In this document: positions 16,747 through 26,316 of the stretch, piece by piece
Layout of the letters: every line of letters begins with the position of its first letter
Numbering within the stretch: the stretch's first letter is position 1
Assembly (NCBI GenBank): GCA_965217095.1
Contig: OZ244235.1
Span: 4,464,001-4,528,000, forward strand
Origin: CAYNZV01 sp965217095
Lineage (GTDB): Bacteria; Latescibacterota; UBA2968; UBA8231
Reading direction: 5' to 3'
DNA length: 64,000 bases
Made by a program: the position numbers and the translations under genes
Notes under the pieces: generated by a model
Seen by the model: the letters and a program-made list of their open reading frames with translations, nothing else
Told to the model about the DNA's origin: nothing
Database searches by the model: none

Positions 16747-17088
16747 AAATGATGGGCAAAGTCACCAGGACTTCGAGCCATAGGCTTCAACAATAGAGGC
16801 TCGTACTGCGGCCACCATCTCCTCTCGCATGACCTCAAGACAATCGCCGAAGTGCAGGGCATTCATGGTGGACCCCAAGATACAACAGTTCCAAGGGAAA
16901 CACCTATACTGCCCCCATGTTCACCTGTGGGCTGAAGAGAGGCCGACAGTCAGGGCAGGCCCAGAATTTCAAACTGAGACACTACCAGCAGCTTCCAATG
17001 AGGGCCTCCGCGATTTTTCGGCGCTGATCTGATCCGTAACGATGTTGATGCCTGATGTCTTGGGCGAAATAAACGTCATTGGCTAGCC

Positions 17089-17649
17089 ATGGCAAGCACC
17101 CACTATGATCGGTGGGGGCATGTCAGATGCGATCCTGGAAATGCGTGCTATCGGCACAGTCATCGGCGGGAGTGTTACCCTCCTCCGCGCATTCGATCGG
17201 TTCTAAGGCCTGCGTCGAGGTGGGTGGCGAAAGGCGCCTTTCTCACGCTACGGTCACCGCGCCGCCCGCGTCGTGGGCGTCCATATTCAACCGTTGTTCA
17301 TGCCCTGGATCGGCTCTCGGATCAGGGGAAGGTCATCGACCGGAAACACCGCAGGATTCAGCTAAAACTGCCGGATGGTCGACCTGGCCTTCAGCTGATT
17401 GGCGTTGACTTCACCGGTCAGAACCTGAGAGGCCAGAACTTCCGTGGAGCCATTCTCGAAAGAGCGAACTTTCGCGGTGCTGACTTGACTGGCGCGAATT
17501 TCAGAGGTGCCAGTTTGTATCGAGCGGATTTTTCGGAGGCCAACCTGTCGGATACGAATCTGCGCAAAGCTACGGCTCATTTTGCCAATTTCCAGAATTC
17601 TATTCTCGTGGGGACAGACGCCATTGGCTTGCTAGAGACAAAGGCCTAG
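17089..17649 (+). CDS. Pentapeptide-repeat protein, probably remnant
   Basis: The C-terminal half contains about ten tandem A(D/N)LXX-type pentapeptides (GQNLRGQNFRGAILERANF and onward), which fold into a right-handed quadrilateral beta helix. The N-terminal third is arginine/proline-rich and shows no coding character, and no good start codon lies close to the repeats, so the true start is uncertain and the gene may be a 5'-truncated piece. Partner and target are unknown. Confidence 0.5.
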   Translation: MASTHYDRWGHVRCDPGNACYRHSHRRECYPPPRIRSVLRPASRWVAKGAFLTLRSPRRPRRGRPYSTVVHALDRLSDQGKVIDRKHRRIQLKLPDGRPGLQLIGVDFTGQNLRGQNFRGAILERANFRGADLTGANFRGASLYRADFSEANLSDTNLRKATAHFANFQNSILVGTDAIGLLETKA

Positions 17650-18123
17650 GACGCCAGCTACGGTGGTGGCTGAGGTTTCGCCGGTTTCCGAACGCCTCGT
17701 CCCAGCGACAGGGCAAGGAGGGCAATGCCGTGATGATACAGCGATCGGCTAAGTCTGCCACACATCAACGGAACAACCGGTTAAGGGCTCTCCCTCAACC
17801 CTCTGTAAATATTGGAAATTCTTCTCATTTTGACAACCATAGGTAAAATTCATATCTTTCTTGCTGTAGGATTCCTCGCTTTGTTGACTCTGCTTCTTCT
17901 GTTTGATATCGATTCCTGTAGATTCAAGATTTAAAGTCTCCGATACCGCCTTTGTCGGGTAGCCTGCCTAAACAACAACCTATCAACCCGGATTAGAGGT
18001 CGCTCCTCAAATCCAGGTAAATAAGCAGGAAATTCTCGCGTACTCTGCGTGAGCGACAGAACAACTACCCGGCACCCACATACCGGGTGCCGAATGCAGT
18101 TCACTCAGCATAGGAGGGATGCG

Positions 18124-18597
18124 ATGTTCAGGCTATTGAAGTTCAAATTAGTAGCAATATTACTGGTCTTAGCCATTTTAACACCTACTGCCTCAGCACT
18201 CGCACGAGTAGGAATCCAATTGGCTCAAGTCAATCCGACTTCGAGTGAGAAATTAGCTCAGACCAGTATTCCGACCTTCAACGAAGAATTTGAAGGATTT
18301 GCTGACGGAAAAAGACAAGCAGAGATGACAAAGGCCAGCAAGTTAGGAACAGGATTTCTTGCCGGAGGGCTCTTTGGACTTATTGGAACTGGCATAGGAT
18401 ACTTTATGGTCGGTCCGAATGACATAGAAGTAAACATTCTGAGACAGGTTTCCGCCAAGAGTGTAGAATACCAATCAGGATTTAGAAAGGGTTGGGACAA
18501 AGAGACCGAGAAGGAGAAACGATCTTCATTCTTAAAGGGCGGACTATTAGGGAGTGTTGCCGGTGTCATCCTGATTTTAGCCTTTCAGAGTGAATAA
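18124..18597 (+). CDS. Passenger membrane protein with glycine-zipper-like hairpins
   Basis: Predicted 157-residue protein from the ATG after AGGAGGG. A signal or anchor (LVAILLVLAILTPTASALA) is followed by a charged region, a glycine-rich membrane hairpin (TGFLAGGLFGLIGTGIGYFM), a short loop domain, and a second one at the end (GGLLGSVAGVILILAFQ). The layout recalls glycine-zipper membrane proteins. It is nearly identical to 44565-45038. An upstream hairpin (CGGCACCC / GGGTGCCG, 18070-18092) may be a leader structure. Function unknown. Confidence 0.7.
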   Translation: MFRLLKFKLVAILLVLAILTPTASALARVGIQLAQVNPTSSEKLAQTSIPTFNEEFEGFADGKRQAEMTKASKLGTGFLAGGLFGLIGTGIGYFMVGPNDIEVNILRQVSAKSVEYQSGFRKGWDKETEKEKRSSFLKGGLLGSVAGVILILAFQSE

Positions 18598-18694
18598 ATC
18601 ATCAGCTTAAATAGTGGTGCGAGAGATCTGGGGGATCCCCCGCACCCGCAGTCCAATTCACACCCCAACTTAAGGAGATAGCAAATTGGAACCT

Positions 18695-19277
18695 CAACAC
18701 GGGCAACAACCTTTCCTCCACGTTGAACAACGCCTAAAACGGCCAATTTCGAGGTCCCTCTTCCACGTGGAGAATTTGACCTGTCCATATGAGGGTAGCG
18801 ATTTAGAGGTTTCCCGCCAATGTAAGACTCGTCTGCTTCAACAATCCCGTGCAGCATGACGAAGCCTTGTTTAGAGGCCATTTCGGAACGAATCCTTTGC
18901 ATCAAATACCATGTTGAACCCTGGTTTAGATTCAAGTGTCGAGCCAACTGGTGGCTGGACAGACTTTTCTTGGCATCCAAGAGCATTGATATTGCGAGAA
19001 ACCATTTCTGCAACGGAATCTTGGTTTTCTGGAAGATGGTCCCAGACAATACGTTGAAGCTGGAACCGCATTCATAGCAGTTCCAACGGCCAATCCTATA
19101 ATTGTCTGATTTGCGAGTAACCTTCAATCCTCCACAAAGCGGACAGTAGGGCTTGTCTCCAAACCTTATATTTTCAAGGTGAGCTATACAGGACTCTTGA
19201 CCAGGGAATAGCTCAAATATCCGCAACAGGTCCACAAGGAGCCTGCTCTTGGTTGAGGTTGACCAACAGCGCGACAC
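18695..19277 (-). pseudogene. IS1595-family transposase, C-terminus deleted (copy A)
   Basis: The N-terminal zinc ribbon (CPLCGGLKVT...CYECGSSF) and the first catalytic Asp (VEADESYIGGKP) are kept. After KVVARV the sequence switches to non-homologous DNA of the passenger side at 18695, losing the second Asp and the Glu. The start is also unclear, because upstream residues do not match the family. Copy B retains exactly the lost half. Confidence 0.85.
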
Positions 19278-19465
19278 CTTATAACGCCTAAAATGGAGGG
19301 AAGTTTTGAATAAATATGTGTTACATTTGTGTTAAATTTCGAGGATGAAGAGCCGAGGGTTGGTTTATGTTGGCAAGGTCTTGAAGACAAAAAGCCCTTA
19401 ACCGGTTGTTCCGATTATAAAAGCCCTCATGCAGGGTTACCTCGTGGAGCTACTAGGACAGGTGC

Positions 19466-19960
19466 TCAGAGGGCTGGAGCGGAGACGAGAAGCGGAAAGG
19501 GAGATGTTTCTGGCGTAGAAACTGGCTTGAGGTTTCTGACCTCTATTCCCAGAGCTTCGCCGATGGCTGCGGCTACGAACCGCCGGTGACACATGGCGGG
19601 ATCAGCTTCGTAGCAAAGAAGGCAAATACGCTTGGCCGCTGCGATCTCCTGGACCTTCGCAAGGGGTTCGTATTGGGTCGCCAGAAAAGCCTGGTAAGCA
19701 TCCCAATCGTAGTAGCCCGTCTCCCTAAACTCCTTCATTATCTCAGGTGGTGTGCCGAGATGTCGCTCGTGAACGTAAGCGATGTTTCGGTGGGCACAGG
19801 CTTCTCCTAAAGGGGTCTTGGATAGACCTGACTTTCGGCTCGCTGGCCGCCACCGGACATCCACAAGCACCTCAACCTCACTGTTCTCTAGCGACCATAG
19901 CACCATATCGGCCGTACTACCCTCGTATCCAATCGTGAAGATGGCCTGATTAGGCATCAT
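19466..19960 (-). CDS. DUF488-family protein
   Basis: Predicted 164-residue protein with the family's hallmarks: IFTIGYEG at the start, VDVRWRPASRKSGLSK in the middle, and the cysteine/histidine motif LLCYEADPAMCHRR near the C-terminus. The biochemical activity of DUF488 is not established; members often sit in accessory or defence neighbourhoods. It is last in a three-gene minus-strand operon; its start overlaps the stop of the preceding gene. The last 15 residues differ in character and may be read-through into rearranged DNA. Confidence 0.85.
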   Translation of the reverse strand: MMPNQAIFTIGYEGSTADMVLWSLENSEVEVLVDVRWRPASRKSGLSKTPLGEACAHRNIAYVHERHLGTPPEIMKEFRETGYYDWDAYQAFLATQYEPLAKVQEIAAAKRICLLCYEADPAMCHRRFVAAAIGEALGIEVRNLKPVSTPETSPFPLLVSAPAL

Positions 19961-20645
19961 TTATTACCTCAATTTCAGAGAAGATCTCCTCCGGCAACGC
20001 GAAGGTTACCTTGGCTTTTGCGGCTTCATTATTGTGTGGTTCCACAATCTGGTTTCGCAGCTCATGTGTTTGGTCACCCACCTTTTTGTACGAAGACTCG
20101 GGCTCAAACAAGTCATTCCGCATGTCGCACAGGTGCCGTTTAGTCGGCTCGACTGGAGTTCGGAATTTACCGACCGGACATACGGGAAGAGTCAGCGCGG
20201 CATAGGGAGTACGCCGCGTCGAAGGAAGGAAGCCAAAAGGACCAAATCCTAGCGCATAAGCATCCACCTCATCCGGCATTTGCCAACGAAGGCAAAGCGA
20301 ACTGCGTTTCTCGCCGTTCAGCAGGGGCTGAATCTCGTTCGATCGAGAGCATGTCCAAGATGGGTGTTGGCACAAGCTGTTTATCAAGGACACAACATCT
20401 TGAGGTTGTTCAACGTCAGCGAAGACAAGGAGGACCGCGTGGAGAGAGTCCGATTCTGCCGCCCCACACAGCAAGTCTTCAATCTTTTGTCTCTCGGCAT
20501 CAGACGAGGGAATTGAGATTGAGAGAGTCATCCACGACCAGATGTGCTTTTTCTCAGCTAACGAGATCCCATACCGACAGCCAAGCTGTTCGGAGCGGAA
20601 CCATTTAAACATCCGCTCGACGACATCGTCTACCTCGTTTGGCAA
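19950..20645 (-). CDS. Conserved hypothetical protein linked to DUF488
   Basis: Predicted 231-residue soluble protein, CRYGISLAEKKHIWSW near the start, with two cysteine-containing segments in the middle (HPSWTCSRSN, then RSSLCLRWQMPDEVD) and a charged C-terminus. It overlaps DUF488 by 11 bases, implying coupled translation. I do not recognise a family. Physical coupling suggests that the pair acts together. Confidence 0.65.
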   Translation of the reverse strand: MPNEVDDVVERMFKWFRSEQLGCRYGISLAEKKHIWSWMTLSISIPSSDAERQKIEDLLCGAAESDSLHAVLLVFADVEQPQDVVSLINSLCQHPSWTCSRSNEIQPLLNGEKRSSLCLRWQMPDEVDAYALGFGPFGFLPSTRRTPYAALTLPVCPVGKFRTPVEPTKRHLCDMRNDLFEPESSYKKVGDQTHELRNQIVEPHNNEAAKAKVTFALPEEIFSEIEVINDA

Positions 20646-20654
20646 GGGGCTATC

Positions 20655-20852
20655 TTATTCGAACCATGCCCCCGGATCTGCTACTGAGCTATTTCCTTTG
20701 GTCTCACTGTGTGGCTCATCGGGCTTATCTGAGGGCATGCCCACAGTAATCTCGTAGCCTCCCTGAATTAGATGAATCCGGTCCCCTGGTTTTAAGCTGT
20801 CGACCATCGACCGGACCCAGTCGCACTTTGGATCAGAACTATTCATGAGCAC
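20655..20852 (-). CDS. Small hypothetical protein, first gene of the DUF488 operon
   Basis: Predicted 65-residue acidic protein. The core DSLKPGDRIHLIQGGYEITVG looks like a small beta barrel of the type seen in ribosome- or DNA-binding adaptors. It lies nine bases before the next gene. GGGGG just upstream of the ATG could serve as the ribosome site. No family recognised. Confidence 0.5.
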   Translation of the reverse strand: MLMNSSDPKCDWVRSMVDSLKPGDRIHLIQGGYEITVGMPSDKPDEPHSETKGNSSVADPGAWFE

Positions 20853-21275
20853 CCCCCTCGTGAGAGCATGAAAACGACAATACCCTGGCTCGTGGGGGGA
20901 CTACACGCCCAGGGTACTCTTAGGTATTCGATATATCGGTTCCATTGCCACAAACTTAACCAGGCAAGCAAAGAAAGGGCTTTCAATGCAAGCTAGTACC
21001 TCCAACTACGATTACATCTGGAATCCAGTCAACCAAAGAGGACATCGCGTTTTTTCCTGGAGGTTGCTCCGGTGAACTTGGGAGGGGAGTACTTTATTAA
21101 CTCCCCTGTACTTTAATCCCCCTGGGCAGGTTGTCAAGAGAAATATTTTCCAATGTGGGAACTGTAAATTCATAAGAGGTTGATTTTTTTAGTCAAACGC
21201 AGGGAAAATTATTGTTTCATTGCTTAGCTGCCGCTTCGCTTTTTCTTGGATTTCCGGGCCCGACTGACACAGGAA
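20853..21275. other. AT-rich intergenic region between DUF488 operon and IS1595 copy
   Basis: About 420 bases without a credible gene. It presumably contains the promoter of the DUF488 operon. GGTTGTCAAGAGA at 21129 has a faint likeness to an IS1595 terminal repeat, but I found no partner for it, so the 3' end of the adjacent IS is not defined. Confidence 0.4.
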
Positions 21276-22142
21276 TTATGCAAAACACCCCCCGATAAAG
21301 GAGCCGAAGGCGTTGTCGTCCTTCCGGTGGTTGTACTTGAAACAAGCCTCGGCCACGTAGAGCGGCGTGTAGTGATGATGCGAGCCATACCAGGCGCGCT
21401 TGAGCAGGGACCAGACGCCTTCTATCGTGTTGGTGTGAACCTCGCCATCGACATAGCGTTCGGAATGCTGAATCACGCAGTGATCCATGATCCGCCGCAC
21501 CACATTATAAGCCCCGTATTCGTCCGTGACTAACGTCGAAACATCAGGATCGATGGCGCGCTTGATAAAGGCGAGCACGCCCTTGCCCGAGAGATCGTCG
21601 GCGACTTCGGCCACAACCTTCCCTGAACGCTCCACAGCGCCGATAACGGCAGTTTTGCGCGTTCCCCGTCTGGGGTTGGGGGTGTCGTCGTCGCGCTTAT
21701 TGCGCTTCCTAGGGCGCCCGCCAATGTAGACCTCATCGGCTTCAATTAGGCCGCTTAACCTGATCCTTCCCTGCTTGGTAGCCATTTCTGCTCGAATGCG
21801 TTGCTGCATGTACCAGGCGGACCGCTGATTCAGGTTCAAGTCACGGCCAAGCTGACAACTGGACAGGCTTTTCTTGGCGTTCACGATCAGAGCGATGACG
21901 CAGAACCACTTCTGTAGCGGCAGGTGCGTTCCCTGAAACATCGTTTTGGATAAGACATTGAAGCTGGATTTACAGGCGTGACAGTTCCAGCGCCCGATTA
22001 CATTCCCTTGCTTCTTGCGGGCGCATTCCCCGACCGTACCGCACAAGGGACAAAACGGCTCATCGCCGAAGCGTATCCGCTCCAAATGAGCAATGCAGGA
22101 TTCTTGCGTCGGAAATCTCTCTGTCACGGTTATCAAGTTCAT
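21276..22142 (-). CDS. IS1595-family (ISXO2-like) transposase
   Basis: Predicted 288-residue transposase, close to the intact copy at 49419-50300. Zinc ribbon CPLCGTVGEC...CHACKSSF, catalytic residues in IEADEVYIGG, VTDEYGAY and NTIEGVWSLLKR. A three-base deletion and a short deletion near the C-terminus (SHHHYTPLY) distinguish it. Upstream similarity to the other copy ends about 12 bases before the ATG, so promoter and inverted repeat have been replaced; it is probably a silent, truncated IS. Confidence 0.85.
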   Translation of the reverse strand: MNLITVTERFPTQESCIAHLERIRFGDEPFCPLCGTVGECARKKQGNVIGRWNCHACKSSFNVLSKTMFQGTHLPLQKWFCVIALIVNAKKSLSSCQLGRDLNLNQRSAWYMQQRIRAEMATKQGRIRLSGLIEADEVYIGGRPRKRNKRDDDTPNPRRGTRKTAVIGAVERSGKVVAEVADDLSGKGVLAFIKRAIDPDVSTLVTDEYGAYNVVRRIMDHCVIQHSERYVDGEVHTNTIEGVWSLLKRAWYGSHHHYTPLYVAEACFKYNHRKDDNAFGSFIGGCFA

Positions 22143-22389
22143 GCTCCGCTCCCGCGAGTCACGAACACCGAACCGCCCCCGTTATGCAGCTCGTAATCGT
22201 CGATCCGGTCAAAAAAAGGGAACGACGGAAGCCGCGGCCGCCGCCGGGGAGACTCCCGCTGAGGAGCCGCCCGCTACTCAGTAGCCCTGATCGGTAAGGG
22301 GGATGGTATTGTCAAGTGCATAATCGCCGGGAAACCTGGGCCAAGGACGTGGCCGACATCTTCTCGCGGCTTGTCCACCGGATCAATGC

Positions 22390-22462
22390 GACGTCGGTTC
22401 GCATACACCGCTGCCTGGGCCTCTGGCTTGCCCTTCCACTTTCGTCGACCGTCAACCGACAT
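22390..22462 (-). pseudogene. Transposase fragment
   Basis: The minus strand reads WKGKPEAQAAVYANRRRI, which fits the 'VYANRRRIRG' motif of IS4/IS1182-like transposases. Only about 25 residues are left, and a stop or frameshift follows. It is one of several scraps in the poorly coding stretch 22150-23390. Confidence 0.35.
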
Positions 22463-22743
22463 CGCAGATCATTCTCCCATGCCCCCGTGCACGGGTTTTA
22501 CAACGTATCCTGATATTCAACTGACCTTCGAGGATGCGCGGAAACTCTTCTCGGAACCTTTGGGGAAATATCAGGAAGCATCTGAATTAGCGGTCACAGG
22601 TCATGGAACCAGTACTTCGAACAGCCCAGATAACCGGAGTCCGTCGTTGCGGGTTCGACTGTTAAGGAGACTTGGGGAACCGGAACTAGCTGGAACGGGG
22701 TAGGGTTGAGAGCGTGCCTCCCTAGTATGTCATCTTTCTATAT

Positions 22744-22985
22744 ATGAACGTGCTGGTTCCCCGCACCGGCGCACTGTCTAAGGCCTTCCCCGCCATCTTG
22801 CAGCGAGCCGGAAAGGCCGCCTTCATCGGCATGCCCAAGACCCCGGAGGATGCGGCCGTATTGGCCGAATTGGACAAGTTTAAGTTCGAGCGATGGGCCG
22901 TGTCATTGGTCGATGGCACGGAGGCCAACAAGCGGCAGCGTGGCGATCAGGGGATCGACGGAAAGGGCCGCTTCCCTTCTGGCAG
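22744..22985 (+). pseudogene. DNA methylase C-terminal fragment
   Basis: The plus-strand frame contains AAFIGMPKTPEDAAVLAELD and then FKFERWAVSLVDGTEANKR...DQGIDGKGRF. The 'F..WA..L.......KG.DKGIDG' pattern is typical of the C-terminus of plasmid- and island-borne DNA methylases, where 'GADKGIDG' is a restriction-like nuclease motif. The rest of the protein is missing on both sides. Downstream to 23390 I see no gene. Confidence 0.4.
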
Positions 22986-23451
22986 CTTCTATACGCACCA
23001 TAAACCATGTACTATAAGTGCTTTACAAAATCAGGAGTGGCGCTGCACCCACCATTATTTCCACCGGGGCGAAACGGATTCCCTTGGCTCTTCCTAGCCG
23101 TGAACGGATAACCGTTCGGTCGTGCCGTGGACTTCCTGCGTAAGCGTTCGGCCAAGCCGTGATGGCGCCGGCAGCGTGACGTTGTAAGCGTCAATCGGCC
23201 GACGAGATCGGTCGGCTGCGTGCGCCAACCTCATTCTCCGGCCGCATGCTCCGTCGGCGTCAGTTCGTGCCCAATGCACATTCCGCTATTACTCTAATGC
23301 TGTAAGTAATTGTTAGACAAATATATAGTGTCCACTTTTATAGCTATTATTCCCTCTTTGTATCCGCTTTTGTCTGGGGGAATCCACTCGACCCTAGTGG
23401 ACGTTTGCGGAACAGCTTCCTAGGGAATGCCAATAAGCGGTAGCGGCCGCA

Positions 23452-26312
23452 TCAACTGGCACCGCGCCGTGCCTCATCCGCCTCCGACCCGGTATGGAAC
23501 GCGTCGGGCCAGCCGCCGTGGGCTTCGATGACCTCGTCGATCTTTGCCATGATACGGTTGGTCCGGTACAGGGCGACGACGATCTTCTGATAGTGGGCGA
23601 CGTCCTCGTCCGAGAGCGTGCGTCCCTTCCGGTCTTTAAGCCACTTGTGGCAGACCTGGTAGCCGCCGATGTGGAAGTCCCAGACCTCCTCGGGCACGCC
23701 CCGTAAGCAGATCGTGCCGGGCTTGGTCGCGCGGTGGCCCTGGTGGGCGTTGGTCTTGCCGGCGTCGAGCCAGACCGTGCCGTTCGACCAGCCGACACGC
23801 CCGACCTCGGGGTTCTTCGGGCCGGTATAGGTGGTGATGGGCTTACCGAGCTTCGGGGATTCGAGCAGGTGGAGGGCCAGCAGGTGATGGCCCGCGTCCG
23901 CCAGCCTTTGGAAGAGGTCGACACTTCCGGGCAACGGCACGCGGGGAAAGTCGAGCTTGAGCTGGGCCTCGTAGCGCTCGCGGTAGCAGGGGCTGTGGAA
24001 CACCGCGTAGATCGCCGGCGGCCGTCGCTGACGAATCGCAGTTCGGTGGCGGCTGCAATCTGCTCGACGAACCCCGAGTCCAGATTCGGCGTGCGACCGT
24101 CCTTGCCCTTGCCCCAGCGGCTGAACAGCCCCCCGTCGGCCTTGCCGACGCCGGGATAGAGGTATAAGGGAAAGAGCGAGTTGATGTCGTAGGCCGAGCA
24201 GGTCTTGTGCGCGATGATGTTGGACGTCGCTAGTGCGCCCCACTCGTCTTTTGTCTGCCTCGTCGTAATAAGGCCGACATTCTCCCCCGCGAGCAGATGC
24301 GGCATCGCTTCGGTCCGGGGCCTCCACACTACGGACGGATGCCAGAAGATGAACCGTTCGTCGAAGGGCCGATAGAGAATCTTGGTGACGAAGTCCTCTA
24401 ACCGCTTCCGCTTTGTGGCCGCGCGGAGTTCGCGCCGAGCCGCAGCGACTCGCCAGGCGTAGTTCTCTTTCAGACCGAGACGCTTCTTGACCTCGCTGTC
24501 ACTCAGTCGGTTATCAAGAAACGTTTTGATGCGATCCAGCAGGGCACTCGGTTCGAGGTCGATGACGAAGCCATCGCGCGCCGTGACGATTCCGGTCACG
24601 TTGACGGCCATCAGCTCGTTGATTGCACGCCAGCCGTAGTAGGCGCCCGTTCCTGCGTCATCGAAGGGCTCGAACAGATGGAACGGCGGGCCTGGTTCCA
24701 GCCGCACCCATTCGGTGTCGGCAGAGCCGTGCTCCCATAGCCAGCGGTACTTCTGCTCCCGTTCGCCCCAGAGATCGGTGTGGCCTCGTGCGCCAGGGCG
24801 GGCAAGAAGTCGAGCATGAGCTGCTCGTCCCCCGCCGGCTCCAGCGCATTCGTGAGGTACACCCGTGCCCGCTCGTCGCTTTCGAAGCGGTAGCCGGTCT
24901 CGAAAAGCTTGAGCCCGATCTTGAGGTGCGCGATGGCGTATGGGGCCATCAGCAGCTCGTAGCTTGTGGATGAGGTCGATGACCTCGACGAGGAAGGTGC
25001 CGGTGGCCGGGTCGAGGATCTGAACGAAGGCCTGGGTGGGCGAGTTGCCTTCCGGGATCTTCAGTTCCTCGTGGCGCTTCGCCATCTCGCCCCAGGTGGT
25101 GGAGTCGGCGAGGCCGTCGGTGAGGCCGAACTCGATCCGTAAGAGCTCGTCCACCGAGCGCACGATGTAGGAGACCACCGGGCGTGGCGTGTAGAAGACG
25201 CCCCGGCTCACCTTCTGCTTCTTGTCGTAGGCGGCGAGGAAGTGCTCGTAGAAGTGGATGACCGGGTCTTCCTGGGGGTTGCGGTCGCCGAAGTCGCGGA
25301 CGACGGCTTCGATGTTGGCTTGGTCGAGCAGCTCCACAACCTCGGAGACACCCAGCTCGTCGAAGTCGATGCCTGGCCCGCCGGCCTTGCCGCGGCGACC
25401 GCCCACGCGCAGGAAGGTTTCCATCAGCTCCCGGAGGAATGGGTTCGTCCGCATGTGTGCGGCGAAGTCGTCGGCGGTGCGCCGCGCGGGGTCGGTGATG
25501 CGGGCCGAGAGCAGACCGTAGGCGATGGTCTAGGCGTACATGTCGGCGAAGCCAGCCCCGTCCAGGTCGTGGACGAGCGCGGTCTGGAACGCCTTCATGA
25601 GCTTCGTGAGCGGGCCGGTCTCGGTCTCGATGGCGAGCGCCGTCTGGATTCGGTCGCGGATCGCGCGGGCCAGCTCAGCCAGGCGCTCGGAGAGCTCCTT
25701 CGAGGTGGTGATGACCTCGCGGTGGCGCAGCTTAAAGGCGGCGCGCCAGCGCTCGCTCCAGGCGTCGGGGTCACTCTCGTCGTCGGGCCAGGCGAGGTGC
25801 GTGGTCAGCTCGCTGGCCACGGCGTCCAGGTGAAGCGGCGTGTCGAGGTTGTCCCACCCGAGCACCTGGAGGGTCGGCAGGTCGTGGCCATCCCGGAGCT
25901 TCGAGAAGTGGGCGAAGGCGATCCGGCGTTCCTCACCCTCGCCGTAGTTGGACACGAAGAGCAGGTCGTCGGCGGCCCAGGCTTGACGCTCGGACTTGTT
26001 GGCCGAGGCGCGCCTCTTGAGCACCACCTGGCCGAGGATGCGGCGCAGCGCCAGCACGGGCAGGCGCTGCGGCTCGAACTTGACGAAGAAGATGCCCCAG
26101 GGTTGGCCCGGTACGAGCGGGCGCAGGCGCTTGATCTCCTGGATCTTGGCCGCGTTCTTCGCGTCGATGCCGAGCTCCTCGGGGGTATAGTCGAAGGTCA
26201 GCTCTTCGAAGTCGTCCGAGCCGATCGGCCAGCCCAGCTCGTCGCGGAGGTAGGCCACGAGTTGGTCGAAGCGGCGGATGCGGGCGAGGCGTTCGCGGTG
26301 GTCGGTCGACAT
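23452..26312 (-). pseudogene. Type ISP-like restriction/methylase protein, broken
   Basis: The ORF starts at 26312 (MSTDHRERLARIRRFDQL) and reads 260 residues to an in-frame TAG at 25530. It resumes directly as TIAYGLLSARITDP into the N6-methylase domain: GVFYTPRPVVSYIVRSVDE and the SAM motif ILDPATGTFLVEVI. The region that should contain the NPPY motif is frameshifted and partly deleted (about 24990-24780). The C-terminal specificity domain (CLRGVPEEVWDFHIGGYQV, then KWLKDRKGRTLSDEDV) is in a shifted frame from about 24050. These single-chain enzymes methylate and cut foreign DNA; this one has at least three disabling lesions. Confidence 0.8.
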
Positions 26313-26316
26313 CGGT

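Larger units (their letters stand above)
13615..16986. mobile_element. IS1-family transposon with four passenger genes
   Basis: The left end GGTAGTGTCTCAGTTTGAAA (13615-13634) is repeated perfectly as the reverse complement at 16967-16986. Both ends are flanked by AGCAGCTT (13607-13614 and 16987-16994), an 8-bp target duplication in the size range of IS1-family elements. The 3372-base interior has one IS1-type transposase gene at the left and AT-richer passenger genes: a Panacea-like protein, a proteasome-like hydrolase, a small basic protein and a secreted protein. The exact duplication suggests recent insertion as a single unit. Confidence 0.9.
17769..19413. mobile_element. IS1595-type transposon with membrane-protein passenger, internally deleted (copy A)
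   Basis: The ends CGGAACAACCGGTTAAGGGCT (left) and its reverse complement at 19393-19413 are perfect inverted repeats. The interior holds a passenger gene (plus strand) and a convergent transposase (minus strand). Compared with copy B (44260-46077), about 750 bases covering the C-terminal half of the transposase are missing at 18695. The 8-bp flanks (CACATCAA and ATTATAAA) differ, so no target duplication remains. Confidence 0.8.

Noticed and set aside
19466..22330. Possibility that the DUF488 operon is cargo of the IS1595 copy at 21276-22142
   Set aside because: I could not find a pair of matching inverted ends around both; the transposase upstream region has been replaced.
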